DNA of 5,016 nt from DATMYQ01 sp035560935 (GTDB lineage Bacteria > Bacillota > Negativicutes > Sporomusales > Sporomusaceae): contig DATMYQ010000162.1 in the NCBI GenBank assembly GCA_035560935.1, positions 1 through 5,016 of the forward strand, in the 5' to 3' direction. The stretch's first letter is position 1. Each line of letters begins with the position of its first letter. Below the pieces are notes generated by a model. That model searched no databases and was not told where the DNA came from. It was given only the letters and a program-made list of their open reading frames with translations. A program made the translations under genes and the position numbers. Below, piece by piece: positions 1 through 5,016 of the stretch.

Positions 1-26
1 ATATCATACAAAGAAACGGAAGTTGT

Positions 27-72
27 GTCAAGCACGAATCAGGCAAGAAATTGTGCGAAATATTCGCTTGAC
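27..72. repeat. Imperfect inverted repeat overlapping the -35 box
   Basis: GTCAAGC at 27-33 is the exact reverse complement of GCTTGAC at 66-72. The match continues inward as GAA (36-38) against TTC (63-65) after a 2-nt bulge. The right arm covers most of the -35 hexamer at 68-73. An arm placed there could be an operator half-site or the base of a long hairpin from an upstream transcript. Only the symmetry is seen; any regulatory role is inferred. Confidence 0.4.
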
Positions 73-97
73 AAAAAGCGGGTTGTCTTGCTAAAAT
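68..97 (+). promoter_or_regulatory. Sigma-A-type promoter
   Basis: A perfect TTGACA -35 box lies at 68-73 and a near-consensus TAAAAT -10 box at 92-97, with an 18-bp spacer. Transcription would start near 104, about 187 nt upstream of the first gene. This is the best promoter in the window and probably drives the operon, but a strong terminator lies between it and the first start codon. I saw no sigma-54 (-24/-12) element upstream of any of the five genes, so NifA-type control is not apparent. Confidence 0.7.
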
Positions 98-139
98 ATG
101 CCTTAATTACATTTCGCGTTTGAGCTGATCAGAAAGCTG

Positions 140-187
140 AAGGCTAAGGACCATCTTCCGGAAGGAAGGGCCCTTAGCCTTTTTTCT
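140..187 (+). terminator. Leader intrinsic terminator / attenuator
   Basis: AAGGCTAAGG (140-149) pairs perfectly with CCTTAGCCTT (172-181). The stem continues with CC 151-152 to GG 169-170 and CTTCC 155-159 to GGAAG 164-168, closed by a GGAA (GNRA) tetraloop at 160-163. A run of T follows (180-185, then CTTT). This is a textbook Rho-independent terminator. It lies downstream of the promoter and upstream of the 291 start, so it either ends a short transcript of about 80 nt or acts as an attenuator for the operon. A small hairpin just before it (AGCT 123-126 with AGCT 135-138, 8-nt loop) could belong to a sensing element. I do not recognise a named riboswitch class here. Confidence 0.8.
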
Positions 188-274
188 TTCACAGAAATTT
201 CTTCCCGGTATGCTTGTAAAGTAATTTTGGGTAGAGCTCTTTGGCTTTTTGACAGCAACTCGCAGTTCATTAAT

Positions 275-282
275 AAAGGTGG
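275..282 (+). promoter_or_regulatory. Ribosome binding site for the DUF4418 gene
   Basis: AAAGGTGG lies 8 nt before the ATG at 291 and resembles the canonical SD (AGGAGGTG). It supports that start over the next in-frame ATG, codon 32. Confidence 0.65.
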
Positions 283-290
283 TGTAGATT

Positions 291-698
291 ATGCGAAATA
301 CAAAATGGGCCGGGGGTCTGGCACTGCTGGCCAGCTTGGCCCTGATAGCCATCCCGAACAGCCTGCCTCGCTGCGCCGGCAATATGCGCTGCAATCTGGC
401 GTTTAACGCGGATTTGATTTTAGCGTTGCTGGCGCTGGTGGTGGCGATCTATTCTTTCTATTTAACGAATAATGAAAGCCGCCGGTTGGTGGGAGTGCTG
501 CAGGCGTTGCTGGGGGTTGGCGTGATTGCGGTATTGCAGCCGGGCGTGATCGGTCTGTGCGCATCGCCGCACATGCATTGCCATCACACGGCACCTTGGC
601 TGATCGGGGCCGGCGTTGTCCTGAGCGCCAGCGGGCTGTGGCAGATTTGGCTGGCCCGATCCGTTGTGAGTGATCATATTACCAATGGAGGCGGCTGA
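291..698 (+). CDS. DUF4418-type small membrane protein
   Basis: This 135-residue protein resembles the DUF4418 family, whose function is unknown and which I associate with FtsX-like permease and ABC ATPase genes in anaerobic Firmicutes. Four hydrophobic helices are visible at about 5-22, 39-57, 64-84 and 102-121. By the positive-inside rule (basic N-terminus, ESRR at 62-65, LARS at 121-124) both termini and the middle loop are cytoplasmic. The two remaining loops then face outside, and these carry the conserved-looking residues: C28, M32 and C34 in the first, C90 and the H94-M95-H96-C97-H98-H99 cluster in the second. That arrangement looks like a metal- or thiol-binding site. The stop overlaps the permease start (TGATG at 696-700), so the two are translationally coupled. 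I infer an accessory subunit of the adjacent ABC transporter; the family call is from recognition of the motifs only. Confidence 0.8.
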   Translation: MRNTKWAGGLALLASLALIAIPNSLPRCAGNMRCNLAFNADLILALLALVVAIYSFYLTNNESRRLVGVLQALLGVGVIAVLQPGVIGLCASPHMHCHHTAPWLIGAGVVLSASGLWQIWLARSVVSDHITNGGG

Positions 699-1891
699 TG
701 TGGGGCTTGGTTTGGAAGAGTCTGGTTCACCGCCGGGTGCAAAGTTTGTCCACTGTTTTGGTGGTGGGGATGTCGGTGGCTATTTTGTTCAGCGTGGCCC
801 TTTTATACGAAGGGATGGCCAATGGTATGGAAGCGGCCCGCCAAAGACTGGGCGCCGACATTCTGGTCATTCCCGGCGATGTGGTACTGGAAGCGGGGAC
901 GGTACTGTTCACCGGAGCGCCGGTGAATGCGTATTTTCCGGCCACAGTATTGAACGCAATACGTGATGTACCGGGAGTGGGGCAGGCGACACCACAATTT
1001 TTTTCCCAGACCTTGCCGGAAAAATGCTGCAATCTGACATTGCCGGTCCGAATCATTGGCTTTGATTCCGCCAGCGACTGGGTCATCAGTCCCTGGATAA
1101 AAAATCCGGGTAATCGGCCGCTGGGAACCGAAGAAGCGATTGTTGGCTCCCGCGTGGACGTTCAGGATAAATTATTGCTTTTGGGTCGCCCGTTCACGGT
1201 AGTTAACGTACTGGAATATACGGGAACTGCGATGGATTATTCGGTGCTACTTTCACTAGATGTGGCCCGGGAACTGGCGCACCACAGCGAAGAATTAGGC
1301 AGCGTTTGGCGAACGGCAGGGCCGCCGGAGAATCTGCTGTCGGCAGTCCTGGTTAAGGTAGCTCCCGATGCTGACCGGGAGGCAGTGATCGCCGGCATTC
1401 ACGCGCAAGGATATTTCCGGGTGATCGTCGCCACCGATGTGATGCAGCAAATGAGAAAGCAACTGATCTTATTGTTGACCTTGTTGGGCCTGGCCGGGCT
1501 ATTGACGTTGACAGCTTCGCTGCTTCAACTGTTTGTTCGGTTTTACAGCCAGACAATGGAACGGCAGAGTGAATGGGGACTATACCTGGCTATGGGAGCG
1601 GCTCGAAAGCAGATCGCGGCCTTGATTGCCGCGGAGGCATTATGCTTGTCAGTGAGCGGCGCGCTGGGCGGCCTGGTATTGGGTTCGCTTCTCTATGGAA
1701 CGATACTGGGCGTAATTCGCGGTTATTATGATTTCCCTTTTGGCAGCCCCAGCGGCTGGTATGTTTTGGGATTGGCAGTGACCACCTTGCTGCTGTTCGT
1801 CATTCTGGGAGGAATGGCCGCCTGGCTTCCGGCTCACCGGGGCAGCCGGAGTGAGCCGGCGGACATTATGACCCGGGGTGAATATAACTGA
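698..1891 (+). CDS. FtsX/MacB-like ABC transporter permease
   Basis: This 397-residue protein has the single-unit MacB/LolC layout. TM1 is at about 15-37, a large extracytoplasmic domain at 38-252, TM2 at about 254-280, and TM3 and TM4 at about 306-340 and 353-378. The cytoplasmic segment at 288-305, containing ERQSEWGLYLAMGA, is the typical coupling region that contacts the ATPase. The FtsX-like permease domain covers about 255-390. The ectodomain contains an adjacent cysteine pair (C110-C111) followed by a V-x-I-I-G-F-D stretch (117-123), unusual for a plain lipoprotein exporter. GGAGG at 687-691 lies 6 nt before the ATG, and the start overlaps the stop of the preceding gene. It should form a homodimer with two copies of the ATPase encoded next. 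Proteins of this type often work as mechanotransducers or exporters rather than channel-type importers; the substrate is unknown. Confidence 0.85.
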   Translation: MWGLVWKSLVHRRVQSLSTVLVVGMSVAILFSVALLYEGMANGMEAARQRLGADILVIPGDVVLEAGTVLFTGAPVNAYFPATVLNAIRDVPGVGQATPQFFSQTLPEKCCNLTLPVRIIGFDSASDWVISPWIKNPGNRPLGTEEAIVGSRVDVQDKLLLLGRPFTVVNVLEYTGTAMDYSVLLSLDVARELAHHSEELGSVWRTAGPPENLLSAVLVKVAPDADREAVIAGIHAQGYFRVIVATDVMQQMRKQLILLLTLLGLAGLLTLTASLLQLFVRFYSQTMERQSEWGLYLAMGAARKQIAALIAAEALCLSVSGALGGLVLGSLLYGTILGVIRGYYDFPFGSPSGWYVLGLAVTTLLLFVILGGMAAWLPAHRGSRSEPADIMTRGEYN

Positions 1892-1908
1892 TCTTTACAG
1901 AAAGAACG

Positions 1909-2592
1909 GTGACGAAAGATATGCTGCTGATCCGCAATGTCAAAAAAAACTATGGTGGTGACAGTATCTTTTCCGGGATTTCTCTGGAATTGAAAAAAGG
2001 CCGCTCTCTGGCGGTCACCGGTTCCTCCGGCGGCGGCAAGACCACTTTGCTGTCCATTGTGGGCTTATTACAACAACCCACCTCGGGACTGGTACAGTTG
2101 GAAGGCCGTGATGTGACTTCACTGTCGCCGGATGCGCAGGCTGCCGTCCGCAACCAATATTATGGATATGTTTTTCAACGTTCACGCTTGGTTGGATCAT
2201 TAACTGCGCTGGAGAACGTAATGGTCCCGGCCTGGTTGAACCGTTCCGGCCGAGATATGGAAAAACGGGCCCACTCGTTGTTGTGCGGGCTGGGGTTGGG
2301 GCATAGACTGCATCACCGGCCCCGGGAACTGAGTCTGGGGCAATTGCGCCGGGTGGCGCTGGCCAGAGCGCTGTTACTGGAACCGCCGATCTTGCTGGCC
2401 GATGAACCGACCAATGATCTGGATCCGGTTCTGGCGGATGAAGTAGCCGGCCGCCTGTTTGAGGCGGCGAAAAAAGGGAATGTATTGATGATGATCACTC
2501 ACGATCCCGCTGTCGCAGCCCGGGCGGATGACGTCTATGAGCTGGAGGACGGGAAGTTAAGGATAAAAGACTTTGCGCGAGACGTGGGATAA
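1909..2592 (+). CDS. LolD/MacB-type ABC transporter ATP-binding protein
   Basis: This is the 227-residue ATPase subunit that powers the preceding permease at the cytoplasmic face of the membrane. All core motifs are present: Walker A GSSGGGKT (38-45), Q-loop glutamine Q90 in YVFQ, signature LSLGQ (141-145, a variant of LSGGQ), Walker B ILLADE (161-166) with catalytic E166, D-loop NDLD (169-172) and switch histidine H198 in ITHD. Length and motif spacing fit the LolD/MacB/FtsE group. The start is uncertain. The GTG at 1909 is the longest option, but ATG 1921 (codon 5) has GGTGA at 1908-1912 as a plausible SD at 8 nt, and its N-terminus MLLIRNVKKNY looks typical of the family. It lies 17 nt after the permease stop (29 nt if 1921 is used) and 27 nt before the iron-protein gene, consistent with one operon. 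Confidence 0.88.
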   Translation: MTKDMLLIRNVKKNYGGDSIFSGISLELKKGRSLAVTGSSGGGKTTLLSIVGLLQQPTSGLVQLEGRDVTSLSPDAQAAVRNQYYGYVFQRSRLVGSLTALENVMVPAWLNRSGRDMEKRAHSLLCGLGLGHRLHHRPRELSLGQLRRVALARALLLEPPILLADEPTNDLDPVLADEVAGRLFEAAKKGNVLMMITHDPAVAARADDVYELEDGKLRIKDFARDVG

Positions 2593-2604
2593 AAATGAAA
2601 AATC

Positions 2605-2610
2605 AGGAGG
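2605..2610 (+). promoter_or_regulatory. Ribosome binding site that fixes the iron-protein start
   Basis: A perfect AGGAGG abuts an in-frame ATG at 2611, which cannot be used at zero spacing. The second in-frame ATG, at 2620, lies 9 nt downstream at normal spacing. The gene therefore starts at 2620 and the protein begins MSKKHIKQ. Confidence 0.85.
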
Positions 2611-2619
2611 ATGAGAACA

Positions 2620-3498
2620 ATGAGCAAGAAACATATCAAACAAATTGCCATTTATGGAAAGGGCGGCATCGGTAAATCGACAACCACTTCCAACATCAGC
2701 GCCGCCTTATCGCGGCAGGGGTATAAAGTCATGCAGTTCGGTTGCGACCCGAAAGCGGATTCCACTAATACCTTGCGGGATGGTTCCTACATACCCACCG
2801 TGTTGGATACTTTGCGGGAAAAAGGAAAAGTGAAACCGGAAGACGTTATCTTTCAGGGATTTAACGGCGTGTACTGCGTGGAAGCCGGCGGCCCGGCACC
2901 GGGCGTAGGCTGCGCCGGGCGTGGGATTATCACTGCCGTACAATTATTGAAAGAACTGAAAACCTTTGACGAACTGGATATTGATGTGGTAATTTATGAC
3001 GTATTGGGCGATGTGGTCTGCGGTGGTTTTGCCGTTCCTATTCGGGAAGGTATTGCGGAACATGTATTTACCGTGTCTTCGGCCGACTTTATGGCGATTT
3101 ATGCCGCCAACAATCTGTTCAAAGGCATCAAAAAATATTCCAATTCCGGTGGCGCTCTGTTGGGCGGTCTGATTGCCAACTCTATCAATGCTCCTTATGC
3201 TAAAGAAATCGTTGACGACTTCGTGAAACGGACGCAAACCCGGGTGGTGGAATACGTGCCCCGTTCTATTACGGTCACCCAGGCGGAATTGCAGGGGAAA
3301 ACTTCCGTGGAAGCATTCCCTGATTCGGAGCAGGCCAAGATTTATGGCAGCCTGGCAACGAAGATCATTGAAACCACGCAGTCCAAAGTTCCGGCGCCGC
3401 TGGAAATTTCTGAACTGAGAGATTGGGCCAGTACCTGGGCGGATCACCTGTTAGCGATGGAAACCGGTGAGGTTCGCAGTAAAGCCGCCGGTATTTAG
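2620..3498 (+). CDS. NifH-family nitrogenase-like iron protein, probably group IV-type
   Basis: This 292-residue protein belongs to the NifH/BchL/CfbC family of homodimeric ATPases. They carry a [4Fe-4S] cluster between subunits and pass low-potential electrons to a partner, or help mature its cofactor. Visible are P-loop GKGGIGKST (13-21), switch I DPKADST (43-49), both cluster ligands C98 (in GVGCAGRG) and C134 (in GDVVCGGFA), and R101, the position ADP-ribosylated in some NifH proteins. Length matches the family. The stretch at 50-70 (NTLRDGSYIPT then VLDTLREKGK) differs from the LILHSKAQTTVLDLA type of Mo-nitrogenase NifH. As I recall it, this stretch is more like archaeal and bacterial group IV proteins, such as those grouped with CfbC and other nitrogenase-like enzymes. 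I therefore give no orthologue symbol. NifB follows 63 nt downstream and an ABC transporter precedes. NifB would not be needed for F430 or chlorophyll synthesis, so a cofactor-containing nitrogenase-like partner is more likely. True N2-fixing NifH cannot be excluded. Confidence 0.88.
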   Translation: MSKKHIKQIAIYGKGGIGKSTTTSNISAALSRQGYKVMQFGCDPKADSTNTLRDGSYIPTVLDTLREKGKVKPEDVIFQGFNGVYCVEAGGPAPGVGCAGRGIITAVQLLKELKTFDELDIDVVIYDVLGDVVCGGFAVPIREGIAEHVFTVSSADFMAIYAANNLFKGIKKYSNSGGALLGGLIANSINAPYAKEIVDDFVKRTQTRVVEYVPRSITVTQAELQGKTSVEAFPDSEQAKIYGSLATKIIETTQSKVPAPLEISELRDWASTWADHLLAMETGEVRSKAAGI

Positions 3499-3515
3499 TC
3501 ATGGTAAGAAACGGT

Positions 3516-3544
3516 GGCCTCATCTCCCTTGAGGGGGTGAGGCC
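3516..3544 (+). other. Stem-loop between the iron-protein gene and nifB
   Basis: GGCCTCA (3516-3522) pairs with TGAGGCC (3538-3544), and CTCCC (3524-3528) with GGGGG (3533-3537, one G-U pair). T3523 is bulged and the loop is TTGA. No T-run follows; the nifB SD comes 4 nt later. It is therefore not an intrinsic terminator. It may protect the 3' end of the upstream message or limit nifB translation, giving more iron protein than NifB. That role is inferred. Confidence 0.65.
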
Positions 3545-3547
3545 GGC

Positions 3548-3554
3548 AAGGAGG
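3548..3554 (+). promoter_or_regulatory. Ribosome binding site for nifB
   Basis: AAGGAGG lies 7 nt before the ATG at 3562 and just after the intergenic stem-loop. It decides in favour of the 3562 start, in the frame of the conserved NifB sequence. Confidence 0.85.
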
Positions 3555-3561
3555 AGTCATT

Positions 3562-4863
3562 ATGTGCGCCTGCCCGGGAAATATTCCGGAAAAGCTTTGG
3601 GAAAAAACACAAAAGCACCCCTGCTACTCAGCCGAGGCGCATCACCGGTTTGCCCGGATTCATCTGCCGGTGGCACCGCGCTGCAATGTGCAGTGCAATT
3701 ATTGCAACCGAAAGTTTGATTGTGTGAACGAGAGCCGGCCTGGGGTGACCAGCGAGGTGCTGACTCCGGCTACCGCCCGGGAAAAATTCCAATGGGTGAA
3801 GGAGCAGGTGGAAAACCTCAGCGTGGTGGGAATTGCCGGCCCGGGCGACGCATTGGCCAATTGGCCGGAGACTCGTCAGACGCTGGAGGAAATTCGGGCC
3901 GTTGATCCGGAGGTGACGTTTTGCCTGTCCACCAACGGGCTGGCGTTACCGGAACTTGCTCCGGAATTATTGGAACTGGGAGTTCATCATGTCACGGTGA
4001 CCATCAACGCCGTTGATCCGGAAATCGGGGCGAAGATATATCAATTTGCCCGGTTTCAAGGTGTAACTTACACCGGTGTGGCGGCTGCCGAACTGTTGTT
4101 ACGGCAGCAACTGGCCGGTTTGGCCTATTTAACTTCTCATGGGGTGCTGGTGAAAATCAACATCGTTATGATCAAGGGAGTCAACGATACCCACATTCCG
4201 GACGTGGTGAAAAAAGTAAAGGAACTGGGCGTGTTTGTTACGAACATTATGCCGCTCATTCCGGCGTCCGGCAGTGCGTTTGAAACGTTTCCACAAACCA
4301 GCATGCAGGAACTGAATGATATGCGCAATCTTTGCCAGTTGGATATTCAGCAGATGCGGCATTGCAAGCAGTGCCGGGCGGATGCTATCGGATTGTTGGG
4401 CGAAGACCGTTCGCAGGAGTTTCGGATGTGCAGCCGTCAGGACAAGGGGGTGGGTAGTAAACCCAGCAGCAAAAAACAATATAAAATTGCAGTGGCAAGC
4501 AAACACGGAAAGCTGGTGGATCAGCATTTCGGGCACGCGGACCGGTTCCTGATCTATCAAGGGGATGACCGGGAGTTTCAACTGCTGGAAACCCGTCAGG
4601 TCGGCCAGTATTGCAGCGGCATGGAAGAATGCGATTCGCGAGCGGAAACCATTCGCTCTTTGCAGGACTGCGCCGCCGTAGTGACGATGCGTATCGGCTA
4701 TCATGCCAAAGGAATTTTGGAAAAAAGCGGAGTGCGCAGCGTGGAATACTGCGACACCGTGGAGAACGGGTTGCGTTTTGCGGTGGAACAATTGGCACTG
4801 GAAGAGACGCAAACTGTTCCGGATGGCGCCGTCTCATTAGAACAGCGTTCGGTGTCGTTCTAA
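3562..4863 (+). CDS. nifB: NifB, nitrogenase cofactor biosynthesis radical SAM protein with NifX-like domain
   Basis: This 433-residue protein is a canonical NifB. It fuses two [4Fe-4S] units and inserts a SAM-derived carbide and a sulfur to give NifB-co, the [8Fe-9S-C] precursor of nitrogenase cofactors. The radical SAM CxxxCxxC motif is C41, C45 and C48. The other conserved cysteines are all present: C21 in HPC, C54 in KFDC, C121 in CLSTNG, and C268 and C271 in HCKQC, expected to hold the auxiliary clusters. The SAM-binding GIAGPGD (90-96), NAVDPEIGA (149-157), NIMPLIP (228-234) and CRADAIGLLGED (271-282) are family hallmarks. A linker at about 291-306 leads to a NifX/NafY-like domain (307-412) with DQHFGHADRF (320-329), thought to bind the product. 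No key residue is missing, so it should be active. It is the last gene before the probable terminator. Its presence implies that the cell makes a carbide-containing Fe-S cofactor. Confidence 0.97.
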   Translation: MCACPGNIPEKLWEKTQKHPCYSAEAHHRFARIHLPVAPRCNVQCNYCNRKFDCVNESRPGVTSEVLTPATAREKFQWVKEQVENLSVVGIAGPGDALANWPETRQTLEEIRAVDPEVTFCLSTNGLALPELAPELLELGVHHVTVTINAVDPEIGAKIYQFARFQGVTYTGVAAAELLLRQQLAGLAYLTSHGVLVKINIVMIKGVNDTHIPDVVKKVKELGVFVTNIMPLIPASGSAFETFPQTSMQELNDMRNLCQLDIQQMRHCKQCRADAIGLLGEDRSQEFRMCSRQDKGVGSKPSSKKQYKIAVASKHGKLVDQHFGHADRFLIYQGDDREFQLLETRQVGQYCSGMEECDSRAETIRSLQDCAAVVTMRIGYHAKGILEKSGVRSVEYCDTVENGLRFAVEQLALEETQTVPDGAVSLEQRSVSF

Positions 4864-4896
4864 AAAAAGGCGACTTGTAAAAATATAGGGTAAAAT

Positions 4897-4917
4897 CACC
4901 GGAATCATTGACCGGTG
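4897..4917 (+). other. Short hairpin in the 3' region after nifB
   Basis: CACCGG (4897-4902) pairs perfectly with CCGGTG (4912-4917) around a 9-nt loop. It stands 3 nt before the larger terminator-like hairpin, so the two form a tandem pair. It could be part of the operon 3' end or of a leader for a gene beyond the window. It matches no named RNA class that I recognise. Confidence 0.45.
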
Positions 4918-4920
4918 CGG

Positions 4921-4972
4921 AGAGCCTGTTTGTTTCCTTACTGCCGTAAGAAATAAGCAGGCTCTTTCTGTT
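4921..4972 (+). terminator. Probable operon terminator hairpin
   Basis: AGAGCCTG (4921-4928) pairs with CAGGCTCT (4958-4965). TTTGTTT (4929-4935) pairs with AAATAAG (4951-4957, two G-U pairs), and CTTAC (4937-4941) with GTAAG (4946-4950), leaving one bulged C and a TGCC loop. The stem is about 20 bp. The following tract TTTCTGTT is T-rich but broken, so the terminator call is less firm than for the leader one. It lies about 57 nt after the nifB stop. The rest, to 5016, has no supported gene. A GGAG at 4987-4990 and an ATG at 5006 are too far apart to call a start. Confidence 0.6.
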
Positions 4973-5016
4973 ACGGCGCGATTGCAGGAGTTACAAAGAA
5001 ATAACATGTCTATAAC

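Noticed and set aside
249..277. Second promoter candidate with TTGACA at 249-254
   Set aside because: The possible -10 (TAATAA at 271-276, 16-bp spacer) matches poorly, and the start point would fall within or beyond the ribosome binding site of the first gene.
318..333. TGGCAC-like sequence resembling a sigma-54 -24 element
   Set aside because: It lies inside the first coding sequence and lacks the TTGC -12 element at the required spacing.
2611..2619. Upstream ATG adding three residues (MRT) to the iron protein
   Set aside because: It directly abuts the AGGAGG with no spacing; ATG 2620 is correctly spaced and gives the usual N-terminal length.
2944..3447. Minus-strand ORF of 167 codons opposite the iron-protein gene
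   Set aside because: It is a shadow of the conserved NifH-family frame, without start signals or a recognisable product.
3501..3719. Small plus-strand ORF (72 codons) covering the nifH-nifB gap
   Set aside because: It runs through the hairpin and then out of frame inside nifB, and has no SD of its own or recognisable product. The SD at 3548 serves nifB.
4129..4812. Long minus-strand ORF of 227 codons opposite nifB
   Set aside because: It is antisense to the strongly conserved NifB reading frame and its translation shows no recognisable domain.
5006..5016. Possible start of a downstream gene at ATG 5006
   Set aside because: The nearest SD-like GGAG (4987-4990) is 15 nt away and only three codons are visible.

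Overview
The window reads as one compact plus-strand transcription unit of five genes (291-4863). A promoter and a hairpin-bearing leader stand before it, and a non-coding stretch with two hairpins follows it. All five genes point the same way, the gaps are short (one overlap, then 17, 27 and 63 nt), and most starts have strong Shine-Dalgarno sequences. The moderate G+C, strong SD sequences, sigma-A-type promoter and gene content suggest an anaerobic Bacillota (Firmicutes) bacterium. A Negativicutes or clostridial lineage is my guess and is not proven by the window.

Region by region: 1-290 is non-coding. It holds an inverted repeat overlapping a good sigma-A promoter (-35 at 68-73, -10 at 92-97), then a strong intrinsic terminator (140-187) that sits before the first gene. 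This layout suggests attenuation or a short independent RNA. 291-698 encodes a small four-helix membrane protein of the DUF4418 type with Cys, His and Met residues on its predicted outer face. 698-1891 and 1909-2592 encode a MacB/FtsX-type ABC permease and its LolD-like ATPase. 2620-3498 encodes a NifH-family iron protein that looks divergent, closer to group IV (nitrogenase-like) proteins than to classical NifH. 3562-4863 encodes a full-length NifB, a radical SAM domain fused to a C-terminal NifX-like domain. A strong hairpin separates nifH and nifB. 4864-5016 is non-coding and has two tandem hairpins, the second probably the operon terminator.

How the genes may work together: NifB makes the carbide-containing iron-sulfur precursor (NifB-co) of nitrogenase-type cofactors, and NifH-family proteins are ATP-driven electron donors and cofactor-maturation factors. 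The window has no catalytic NifDK-like or scaffold NifEN-like gene, nor nifI, nifU, nifS or nifV. The H protein and NifB therefore probably serve a nitrogenase-like enzyme encoded elsewhere, perhaps just downstream. The linkage to an ABC transporter with Cys-bearing extracytoplasmic parts suggests that a metal or a thiol/sulfur compound is moved in connection with that enzyme. This last step is inference.
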